A stretch of 64,000 nt of DNA from Streptomyces sp. NBC_00582 (GTDB lineage: Bacteria > Actinomycetota > Actinomycetes > Streptomycetales > Streptomycetaceae): assembly GCF_036345155.1 (NCBI RefSeq), contig NZ_CP107772.1:4464001-4528000 (forward strand), read 5' to 3'. The notes below the pieces were generated by a model. The model saw only the letters and a program-made list of their open reading frames with translations, made no database searches and was not told the origin of the DNA. Shown piece by piece: positions 1-6,855 of this stretch. A program made the translations under genes and the position numbers. The stretch's first letter is position 1. Every line of letters starts with the position of its first letter.

Positions 1-1183
1 GGTACACGGTCCTGCCCGGCTTCAGGGACCGCTTCAGTTCCTTCTTCACCGCCGACGACAGCCCCGTCTTCGGGGTCAGCAGCACCGGGCCCTGCTTCTT
101 GCCGGCCAGGGCGGGCGCGGTCACGGAGTACGCCGCGTCGTCCCGGTTGACGAGCACCGCGGACTTGGCGTTCATCAGGCCGGGAACGCTCTCGCCGATG
201 GTGTTCCAGGTCCAGCGGGAGGCGGCGATGTTGGTGGCGTAGGCGTCCGAGCCCCAGACCCGGCCGACGCCGTTCTTGCGCAGCGGCTGGTAGCTCGGGT
301 TGTTGACGGAGCTGCTGCGCGAGGCGTCCGTGACGGGCGTCAGCTCGCCGGTGGCCACGTCGACGGCGGCGAGGGTGTGCACGTCGTCGCTGTTCGGCGA
401 GGTGTGGACGTCGAGGACGATCCGCTTGCCGGTGGGCGACCAGGACGGGTTGGCGTACCGGTTCGGGCCGGTGGTGAGCTGCTTGACCTCGGTGCCGTCG
501 GCCTTCGCGAGGAAGATCTGCGGGATGCCGTCGGTGTCCTTGCGGACGAACGCCAGCCGGGTGCCGTCCGGTGAGAAGGCGGGCTGCTCCGCGTCGGTGA
601 GGACCCGCTTGACGGTCTGCGCGGCGCTGTCGAAGACGTACACGCCGGGGGTGCCGGTGCAGCTCGCGGTGCGGCGCTCGAAGGCGAGCAGGCCGTTGAC
701 GTTCACCGTCGGCTCGCTGTCGCAGACCGAGGACGGTTCCTGGGTCGCGGTCAGCAGCGGGCGGGGTGCCCAGGAGCCGTCGGAGGGGCCGTAGACGATC
801 TGGCCGCCGGTCGAGAAGACGACGTAGCGGCCGCCCCACCAGAAGGCCAGGTCCTCGTAGGTGGCGCTGGAGCGCACGTCCTGCGCCCAGGGCAGGGTGA
901 TCTTCCCGCTGCCGTTGGGGCGCACGCTGGAGATCTGGCTCCAGGAGGAGATCACCCGGCTGCCGTCGGGGGCCCAGGTGGCGTAGTTGTCGACGCCCGG
1001 GATGGAGCTGCCCGAGCCGGTGGCCGGGTCGATCAGCAGTCCGCCGTCGTTGAGGATCCGTCCCTCGGTGCCGGGCCAGGGGCCCGCGTCGTCGGCGGCG
1101 GCGCCCGGTGCGGTCGCCAGGCCGCCCATGGCGGCGAGGGCCGCCGCGGTGGCGAGCGCCGCGGCACGGCGGCGCGTGAACAT
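1..1183 (-). CDS. Secreted beta-propeller (TolB/WD40-like) protein with cell-wall-binding repeat, 3' end cut by window edge
   Basis: About 394 residues are visible; the C-terminus lies beyond the left edge. The protein opens with a signal peptide (RRR, then an Ala/Leu-rich core and an AAA-DD cleavage region near residue 30). The middle has PD40/TolB-like blades with repeated FSPDGTRLAF and WSPTGKRIVLDV motifs. The last visible ~70 residues (SDAYATNIAASRW, then SAVLVNRDD and GPVLLTP, then LKPGRTVY) look like the start of cell-wall-binding repeat 2 (PF04122 type). I infer an exported, wall-attached propeller protein; ligand unknown. ATG at 1183 is preceded by a G-rich Shine-Dalgarno about 13 nt upstream. 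Transcribed in the same direction as the sigma-factor gene behind it. Confidence 0.8.
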   Translation of the reverse strand, partial: MFTRRRAAALATAAALAAMGGLATAPGAAADDAGPWPGTEGRILNDGGLLIDPATGSGSSIPGVDNYATWAPDGSRVISSWSQISSVRPNGSGKITLPWAQDVRSSATYEDLAFWWGGRYVVFSTGGQIVYGPSDGSWAPRPLLTATQEPSSVCDSEPTVNVNGLLAFERRTASCTGTPGVYVFDSAAQTVKRVLTDAEQPAFSPDGTRLAFVRKDTDGIPQIFLAKADGTEVKQLTTGPNRYANPSWSPTGKRIVLDVHTSPNSDDVHTLAAVDVATGELTPVTDASRSSSVNNPSYQPLRKNGVGRVWGSDAYATNIAASRWTWNTIGESVPGLMNAKSAVLVNRDDAAYSVTAPALAGKKQGPVLLTPKTGLSSAVKKELKRSLKPGRTVY

Positions 1184-1219
1184 TCTCAAGTTGTCGTCCC
1201 CCCAGGGATCACACGTCAC

Positions 1220-1237
1220 AGCCGCTTCACAGCGGCT
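1220..1237. terminator. Small hairpin between sigma gene and propeller gene
   Basis: Arms AGCCGC and GCGGCT are separated by six bases. It lies just past the sigma-factor stop on the minus strand. It could be a weak terminator or part of the leader of the next gene; there is no T-run. Confidence 0.3.
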
Positions 1238-1277
1238 CGGACACTTTAGTGCTCAACAGGACTACATGAGAACAGAG

Positions 1278-2540
1278 TTACGCATCGCAGGCGGCGGCCC
1301 GCGCCAGCAGCAGCTCCCGCTCGCGTGCGTTGCGGGTCAGGGCGGCCGCCCGTTCGAACTCGGCCCGCGCCTGAGCCGCACGGCCCAGGCGCAGCAGCAG
1401 ATCGCCTCGGACGCTGGGCAGCAGGTGGTAGCCGCTCAGGGCGGGCTCGTCGGCCAGGGCGTCGACGATCTCCAGGGCGGGGCCCGGTCCTTCGGCCAGA
1501 CAGACGGCGACCGCGCGGTTGAGCTCGACGACGGGGGACGGGGCGCGGGCGGCCAGCAGGCCGTACAGGGTGGCGATGGCGGCCCAGTCGGTGTCCTCGT
1601 AGGTGGCGGCGTGGGCGTGGCAGGCGGCGATGGCGGCCTGGAGGGCGTACGGGCCCGGGGCGCCCTCGGAGGTGGCGCCGGCCCGGTCCAGGGCGGTGAT
1701 GCCCCGCGCGATGAGCATGCGGTTCCAGCGGCGCCGGTTCTGGTCCTTGAGGAGGACGGGGGTGCCGTCGGGTGCGGTGCGGGCGGCGGTGCGGGCGGCC
1801 TGGAACTCCAGCAGGGAGACCAGCCCGTGCACCTCGGGCTCCTTGGGCATCAGCGCGGCCAGTTGCCGGGCCAGGCGCAGCGCGTCCTCGCACAGCGCCG
1901 GGCGCAGCCAGTCGTCTCCCGCGGTGGCCGCGTAGCCCTCGTTGAAGATCAAGTAGATGACGTCGAGGACCGAGCCGAGGCGGGCCTCGCGGTCGGGTCC
2001 GTACGGCACCTCGAAGGCGACGTTCCTGGTGGCCAGGGTCCGCTTCGCCCGGACGACGCGCTGGGCGACCGTGGGCTCGGGGACCAGGTAGGCGCGGGCG
2101 ATCTCGGCCGTGGTCAGACCGCCGAGGAGGCGCAGGGTGAGGGCGGTGCGGGCCTCGGGGGACAGCACCGGATGGCAGGTGGTGAAGACGAGCCGGAGCA
2201 GATCGTCGTCGATGGCGTCGGGGTCCTGCGGTTCCGGGGGCGGCGGCACGTCCTCGAGGCTGCGGCCGATCTCCCGGAGCTTGCGGGCGTAGTTCTCCCG
2301 GCGGCGCACGAGGTCCACGGCGCGGTGGCGGGCGGCGGCGGTGAGCCAGGCGCCCGGCCGGTCCGGCACGCCGCTGTGCGGCCACTGCTCCAGGGCGGCG
2401 ACCAGGGCGTCCTGGGCGAGTTCCTCGGCGATGCCGACGTCACGGACCACGCGGGTGACGGCGGCGACCACCCGGGGGAACTCCAGGCGGAAGACGGTCT
2501 CGATGGCGGTCCGGGTGTCGGTGGTGGGCTGTGGTTCCAC
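1278..2540 (-). CDS. ECF42-type RNA polymerase sigma factor with C-terminal TPR-like extension
   Basis: 420 residues, about twice the size of a simple ECF sigma factor. Region 2 spans about 18-82 (EELAQDALVAALEQW, then AARHRAVDLVRR). Region 4 spans about 113-170 (LTTAEIARAYLVPEPTVAQRV). The linker has the FTTCHPVLSPEARTALTLR signature. The ~240-residue C-terminal part begins with YLIFNEGYAA and has helical repeats (DUF6596/TPR type). This architecture, together with a neighbouring DGPF-domain gene, defines the ECF42 group; no anti-sigma gene is seen, as is usual for the group. GTG start; the upstream YciI/DGPF stop is 47 nt away, so the two genes are probably one transcript. Target genes cannot be read from this window beyond the likely self-controlled promoter at 2999-3025. 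Confidence 0.9.
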   Translation of the reverse strand: MEPQPTTDTRTAIETVFRLEFPRVVAAVTRVVRDVGIAEELAQDALVAALEQWPHSGVPDRPGAWLTAAARHRAVDLVRRRENYARKLREIGRSLEDVPPPPEPQDPDAIDDDLLRLVFTTCHPVLSPEARTALTLRLLGGLTTAEIARAYLVPEPTVAQRVVRAKRTLATRNVAFEVPYGPDREARLGSVLDVIYLIFNEGYAATAGDDWLRPALCEDALRLARQLAALMPKEPEVHGLVSLLEFQAARTAARTAPDGTPVLLKDQNRRRWNRMLIARGITALDRAGATSEGAPGPYALQAAIAACHAHAATYEDTDWAAIATLYGLLAARAPSPVVELNRAVAVCLAEGPGPALEIVDALADEPALSGYHLLPSVRGDLLLRLGRAAQARAEFERAAALTRNARERELLLARAAACDA

Positions 2541-2587
2541 AGTCCACCATCGAACACCCTGCCCGCGGGTCCGCCCAGCGGAGGGGC

Positions 2588-2944
2588 TCAGCCCTCGGCG
2601 ATCTCCCGCACCTCACAGGTCACGGTCCAGTACTCCTCGTGCACCTTCAGGAAGCGGGTGGCCCACTCGATGGCCTCGGCCTTGTCCTTGCACTGCATGA
2701 GCGCGTATCCGCCGACGACCTCCTTGGCCTCGGTGAAGGGGCCGTCGGTGACGGTGATCCTCCCGCCCTCCCAGTGCACCCGGGTGCCCTGCGCGGACGG
2801 CAGCAGCCCGGCGGTGTCGAGCATGACGCCCGCCTTGGTGACCTCCTCGATCAGCTCCCCCATCCGCTGCATCAGCTCGGGGCTGGGGCCCTCGGCGGGG
2901 GCGGAGGCCTCGTCGATCTTCACGAGCGACAGGAAACGGGGCAT
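2588..2944 (-). CDS. DGPF/YciI-domain protein, partner of ECF42 sigma factor
   Basis: 118 residues of the YCII-related fold (PF03795 type). The family motif DGPF is at residues 67-70, inside ITVTDGPFTEAKEVVGGY. The start is ATG at 2944 because GAGGAG lies 6-9 nt upstream; a longer frame exists but lacks a ribosome site. DGPF proteins are the standard genomic partners of ECF42 sigma factors, but their biochemical role is not established: they may be targets, sensors or small oxidoreductase-like enzymes. First gene of a two-gene operon with the sigma factor. Confidence 0.88.
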   Translation of the reverse strand: MPRFLSLVKIDEASAPAEGPSPELMQRMGELIEEVTKAGVMLDTAGLLPSAQGTRVHWEGGRITVTDGPFTEAKEVVGGYALMQCKDKAEAIEWATRFLKVHEEYWTVTCEVREIAEG

Positions 2945-2998
2945 GGTGGCTCCTCGTACGTCACGGCGGCCGGGTCCGTCCCGGCCTCTCACCCCTGC

Positions 2999-3025
2999 GT
3001 CGAACGGGAGACACCGGGATCGACA
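2999..3025 (-). promoter_or_regulatory. Candidate ECF42-dependent promoter of the DGPF-sigma operon
   Basis: On the minus strand TGTCGA (3025-3020), a 17-nt spacer and CGAC (3002-2999) precede the DGPF gene by about 55 nt. From memory, the ECF42 consensus is TGTCGA at -35 and CGA/TC at -10. The match is complete, which suggests autoregulation. Based on one site only. Confidence 0.65.
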
Positions 3026-3073
3026 CACTCCCCCGATTTTTTTCCGCGCGGATCGCGGGCGCCACCCGAGCGG

Positions 3074-4129
3074 CTACTTCAGCGACTTCCACAGGGTGCT
3101 CGCCGCCGGTTCCTCGGCGATCACCCGGTTGGGGTCGGAGGGGGCCGTGACGACCGGCATGGTGACCGTCGTGACCTCGTCGGCCGTGAGGCCCTTGAGG
3201 CTCTGGCCGAGTTCCATCAGTTCGGTGAGGGAGTTCAGTCCGGTGTCGGTGGTGAGGCTGCCGGTGATCGCGTCGGCGACCCCGTAGAGCTCGGTGGGGC
3301 TGGTGAGGAGGTTCGTGGAGGCGATCTGCTCCAGCAGGGCCTTCACGAGGTTCTGCTGGAGGCCTATGCGGCCGAGGTCGCTGCCGTCGCCTATGCCGTG
3401 GCGGGTGCGGGCGAGGGCGAGGGCCTGCTTGCCGTTCAGATGGTGGGTGCCGGCCGCGAGATGGAGGTGGCTGTCGTCGTCGTCGATGTCCTCGTCGGTG
3501 GTGACCGTGACCCCGCCGAGCGCGTTCACCAGCTTGGCGAAGCCGGAGAAGTCGACCTCGATGTAGTGGTCCATGCGGACGTTCGTGATCGACTCGACGG
3601 TCTTCACCGCGCACACCGGACCGCCCAGCGAGTAGGCGGAGTTGAACATCACGCCGTACGCCACCGCCGACGTGCCGCCCGAGGGCAGCGGGCAGGACGG
3701 GCGGGTGACGAGGGTGTCTCGCGGGATGCTCACCACGGTCGCGCTGGTGCGGCCCGCGTCGATGTGCACGACCATCGCCGTGTCGGAGCGGGCGCCGGAG
3801 CTGTCGCCGCCGCCGAGCTCCTGGTTCTCCTCGCCGCTGCGTGAGTCCGAGCCCAGGACGAGGATGTTCACCGCCTCGGTGGGCAGCGGGGACGCGGACG
3901 CCGAGGCGGACGCGCTCGGGGTGGTGACCGACTTGGCGGGGCGGTTGTCGCCGAGCGCCTGGTCGATGTCGACGCTTCGGATGTTGTCGTTGAGGTGCCG
4001 GTAGGCCCAGCCCGCCGTCCCGATGCCCAGCACCAGGGCGGCGGCCAGGGTGAGGCCGGCGGCCTTCAGCACTGTGGACCGCCGGCCCGTTCTTCCGCCG
4101 TCTTCGCCGTGCTCCTCGTGTCGCGTCAC
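3074..4129 (-). CDS. LytR-CpsA-Psr (LCP) family cell-wall polymer ligase
   Basis: 351 residues. A cytoplasmic start rich in charge is followed by one membrane helix (about 20-42) and a Ser/Ala/Pro linker (about 68-84). The LCP catalytic domain starts at about residue 86 with LVLGSDSR. It carries the acidic and arginine signatures ARSDTAMVVHID and SIPRDTLV, the core MDHYIEVDFSGFAKLVNALGG (split as read), and LARTRH near residue 240. LCP enzymes transfer undecaprenyl-linked glycopolymers to peptidoglycan on the outer face of the membrane. GTG start at 4129 has no clear Shine-Dalgarno; a TACGTT box ends 7 nt upstream, so the mRNA may be leaderless. Confidence 0.88.
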   Translation of the reverse strand: MTRHEEHGEDGGRTGRRSTVLKAAGLTLAAALVLGIGTAGWAYRHLNDNIRSVDIDQALGDNRPAKSVTTPSASASASASPLPTEAVNILVLGSDSRSGEENQELGGGDSSGARSDTAMVVHIDAGRTSATVVSIPRDTLVTRPSCPLPSGGTSAVAYGVMFNSAYSLGGPVCAVKTVESITNVRMDHYIEVDFSGFAKLVNALGGVTVTTDEDIDDDDSHLHLAAGTHHLNGKQALALARTRHGIGDGSDLGRIGLQQNLVKALLEQIASTNLLTSPTELYGVADAITGSLTTDTGLNSLTELMELGQSLKGLTADEVTTVTMPVVTAPSDPNRVIAEEPAASTLWKSLK

Positions 4130-4252
4130 GGGGAGGAACGTAGGCGCGGATTATTAGCGGACTGTTAGGACGGCGGGCCCGGCCGGGATTTCTCGTGAAA
4201 ATCTCACGATTCTCAGCCCGGCATCACCGGCGATGCCCCCCGTCACCGGCGT

Positions 4253-5596
4253 TCAGCCCAGGGTCACCGTCGGCACGGGATTGCTCCCGCTCCAGCTCGC
4301 GTTGAACCCGAAGCTCACCGAACCCCCGTCCGGAACCGTCCCGTTGTACGAGGCGTTCACGCAGGTCACGGCGGCCCCCGACTGGGTGCAGCCGGCGTTC
4401 CAGGCCTGGGTGATCCGCTGTCCGGCGCCGTACGTCCAGGTCACCTTCCAGGACGACAGCGAGGCACCCGAGCAGGAGATCGTCACGGTGCCGGTGAACC
4501 CGGTGTTCCACTGACTGCCCACGCTGTACGACGCGCCGCACGCGCCGGTCGGCGGGGGCGTGCTCGTACCGCCGAGCGCCTCAGCGATCCCGTAGTACGC
4601 CGGTTTCGGCGCGTAGTTCGCGTCGTACGGTGTCGCCGCGCCCTGCCCCGGGAAGGTGCTCTCCACCCAGGAGTCGGAGTCGGTGAAGCCCCACACGGTG
4701 AGGTTCACGCACCGCGCGACCGCCACGCAGGCGGCGGTGACCGCCTTGTAGTCGGCCTTCTGCTGGGCGAGTTCGGCGCTGTCCGAGGGCAGCGTCATCC
4801 GGATGTCCAGCTCGGTGATCGCCACGTCCACGCCGAGGTCGGCGAAGCGCTGGATGTTCTGCTGGAGGGTGGAGGGGACCTGCCCGAGGATGAGATGGGC
4901 CTGCAGGCCGACCCCGTCGATCGGAACCCCGCGCTCCTTCAGCGACTTGACCAGGTTGTACAGCGCCGTCGACTTCGCGTTGACGCCCTCCACGTTGTAG
5001 TCGTTGATGTAGAGCTTCGCGGCCGGGTCGGCGGCCCGCGCCCAGGTCAGGGCGTTCGCGATGTAGTCGGCGCCGAGGCCGTTGTACCAGAGGGTCGAGC
5101 GGTAGGTGCCGTCCTCGTTGAAGGGCTCGTTGACGACGTCCCAGGCGGCGAGCTTCCCCTTGTAGCGGCCGACCTCGGTGCTGATGTGGTTCTGCAGCAG
5201 GGTGCCGAGCTGGGCGGAGGTCCAGCTCCCGTTGGTGAGCCAGCTCGGGTTCTGGCTGTGCCAGACCAGGGTGTGGCCGCGCACCTGCTGGTTGTGGGCC
5301 TGCGCGAACGCCACGATCTGATCGGCCTCGGTCCAGTTGAAGGAGCCCTGGGTCGGCTCCACCGAGCCCCATTTCATGGCGTTGCCGGGGGTCAGCGAGG
5401 AGAACTGCGCCCCGGCGATGTCGCCGTAGGCGCCGGTCAGCTTGGAGCCGGTGACCGCCGTGCCGATGACCTTGCCCTTGGCGGTGCCGAGGTCGCGCAG
5501 GGGGGTGTCGGCGGCGTGGGCGGCGGGTGCCGTGAGCAGCAGCGCGAGGCCGGCCACGAGGGAGGTCAGGGACAGGCCTGTTCTCAGAGATCTCAT
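4253..5596 (-). CDS. Secreted GH10 endo-beta-1,4-xylanase with C-terminal CBM2
   Basis: 447 residues. Signal peptide 1-29 (cleavage near AHA-AD). The GH10 barrel spans about 31-343, with acid/base Glu157 in VVNEP and nucleophile Glu262 in ITELD. A short Thr/Pro linker (TSTPPPTG) leads to a family-2 carbohydrate-binding module (about 353-447) with two bracketing Cys. GH10 enzymes cut internal xylan bonds, and CBM2 anchors to cellulose or xylan. ATG at 5596 has GGAGG 8 nt upstream. The Shine-Dalgarno overlaps the palindrome at 5607-5619, so repressor binding would block initiation. The adjacent LacI gene is the likely repressor. Confidence 0.95.
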   Translation of the reverse strand: MRSLRTGLSLTSLVAGLALLLTAPAAHAADTPLRDLGTAKGKVIGTAVTGSKLTGAYGDIAGAQFSSLTPGNAMKWGSVEPTQGSFNWTEADQIVAFAQAHNQQVRGHTLVWHSQNPSWLTNGSWTSAQLGTLLQNHISTEVGRYKGKLAAWDVVNEPFNEDGTYRSTLWYNGLGADYIANALTWARAADPAAKLYINDYNVEGVNAKSTALYNLVKSLKERGVPIDGVGLQAHLILGQVPSTLQQNIQRFADLGVDVAITELDIRMTLPSDSAELAQQKADYKAVTAACVAVARCVNLTVWGFTDSDSWVESTFPGQGAATPYDANYAPKPAYYGIAEALGGTSTPPPTGACGASYSVGSQWNTGFTGTVTISCSGASLSSWKVTWTYGAGQRITQAWNAGCTQSGAAVTCVNASYNGTVPDGGSVSFGFNASWSGSNPVPTVTLG

Positions 5597-5606
5597 GCGG
5601 GTGCCT

Positions 5607-5619
5607 CCGAAAGTTTCGG
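5607..5619. promoter_or_regulatory. Xylanase operator, CGAA-N3-TTCG palindrome
   Basis: CCGAAAGTTTCGG has perfect 6-bp arms around one centre base and abuts the xylanase ribosome site. The same CGAA-N3-TTCG core is found at 6808-6818 before the GH3 gene, which fits one LacI-family regulator. Confidence 0.75.
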
Positions 5620-5677
5620 CCGTGCAACCGATTGACTTCGGAGGAGTGTCGAGGCCCCTGCCCCACCCGTCAATACG

Positions 5678-6727
5678 TCAACTTCCAGCCGGCGGGGGTG
5701 ACGCGGTGCTCGTGCGCACCACGAGACTCGTCGCCAGCTCCACCCGGGTCGCGGCCGGCGTCTCCTCCCCGGTGGACCGGGCCAGCTCCAGCACCAGCCG
5801 GGCCGCCGCCTCCGCCATCTCGGTGAGCGGCTGCCGTACGGTCGTCAGCGGCGGCCCCACCCAGCGCGCCACCGGCAGATCGTCGAAGCCGACCACGCTG
5901 ACGTCCTCCGGGATGCGCAGTCCCAGCTCACGGGCGGCCTCGTAGACTCCGAGGGCCTGGAGGTCGTTGCCGGCGAAGACGGCGGTGGGCCGGTCGGGGC
6001 GGTCAAGGAGCTCGCGGCCGAGCCGGTAGCCGGTCTCGTGGTGGAAGTCGCCGGTCTTGACCAGGTCCTGCTCGACCGGCAGCCCGGCGGTCTCCAGGGC
6101 GGCCCGGTAGCCGTCGATCCGGGCCCGGCTGCACATCATCTGCGGGGGCCCGCTGATCGCTCCGATCCGCCGGTGCCCCAGTTCCACCAGATGCCGGGTG
6201 GCGGCCAGGCCGCCCTGCCAGTTGGTGGCCCCGATGGACGGCACGTCCGCCCCCGGGTCGCCCGCCGGGTCCATCACCACGAAGGGGATGGTGCGGCTGG
6301 TCAGCAGTGCCCGCTGGGACTCGTCGAGCCCGGAGAGCACCAGCACAACGCCGTGCGGACGGCGGGCGGCGACCTGGTCCGCCCAGGTCCGCCCGGGGGT
6401 GAGCCGCCCCGCGCTCTCACTGAGCACGACACTCAGTCCGGCGTCCCGCGCCACGTTCTCCACGCCCCGGATGACCTCCATCGCCCAGGCGCTCTCCAGT
6501 TCGTGGAAGACCAGGTCGATCAGGGGCGAGCGGGTCGCCTCGGCCCGCCGTCGCCGGTAGCCGTGGGCGCGCAGCAGTTCCTCGACCCGGGTGCGGGTCG
6601 CGGGGGCGACGTCGGCGCGACCGTTGAGGACCTTCGAAACAGTCGGGGCCGAGACACCGGCCTCGCGGGCGATCTCCGCGAGCGTGGCGGTCTGCGGCCG
6701 CGTTTCAGCGGGCTCGGAGCGTGTCAT
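5678..6727 (-). CDS. LacI-family transcriptional regulator of xylan-use genes
   Basis: 349 residues. N-terminal LacI helix-turn-helix at about 15-60 (TLAEIAREAGVSAPTVSKVL, then hinge helix VEELLRAHGY). The periplasmic-binding-protein-like effector domain follows (about 67-340), including FAGNDLQALGVYEAARELG and VSVVGFDDLPVARWVGPPLT. It sits between a xylanase and a GH3 enzyme and both carry the same palindrome, so I infer it represses them and is released by a xylo-oligosaccharide or similar sugar. ATG at 6727; the ribosome site is weak. Related streptomycete proteins include BxlR-type repressors, but the effector cannot be read from sequence. Confidence 0.9.
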   Translation of the reverse strand: MTRSEPAETRPQTATLAEIAREAGVSAPTVSKVLNGRADVAPATRTRVEELLRAHGYRRRRAEATRSPLIDLVFHELESAWAMEVIRGVENVARDAGLSVVLSESAGRLTPGRTWADQVAARRPHGVVLVLSGLDESQRALLTSRTIPFVVMDPAGDPGADVPSIGATNWQGGLAATRHLVELGHRRIGAISGPPQMMCSRARIDGYRAALETAGLPVEQDLVKTGDFHHETGYRLGRELLDRPDRPTAVFAGNDLQALGVYEAARELGLRIPEDVSVVGFDDLPVARWVGPPLTTVRQPLTEMAEAAARLVLELARSTGEETPAATRVELATSLVVRTSTASPPPAGS

Positions 6728-6787
6728 GGCGGCGATCGTATCCCCGCGCGGCCTCTTGACTAACCCCTCTCAGCGCCATAGGTTCCC

Positions 6788-6820
6788 GGAACATTCGAAG
6801 TGTGTTACGAAACATTCGAA
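6788..6820. promoter_or_regulatory. Tandem operator between LacI regulator and GH3 gene
   Basis: The 10-mer AACATTCGAA occurs at 6790-6799 and 6811-6820, exactly 21 bp (two helical turns) apart. The second copy is part of CGAAACATTCG (6808-6818), the CGAA-N3-TTCG core shared with the xylanase operator. The first copy reads CGGAACATTCG, one mismatch. It lies in the divergent promoter region, so it may control both genes. Confidence 0.7.
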
Positions 6821-6855
6821 TCCTTCGGGACAGGATCCCCCGGGACAGGAGTTTC

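Noticed and set aside
987..3287. A 766-codon plus-strand frame over the sigma factor
   Set aside because: Antisense to well-identified ECF and LCP genes; no ribosome site or domain.
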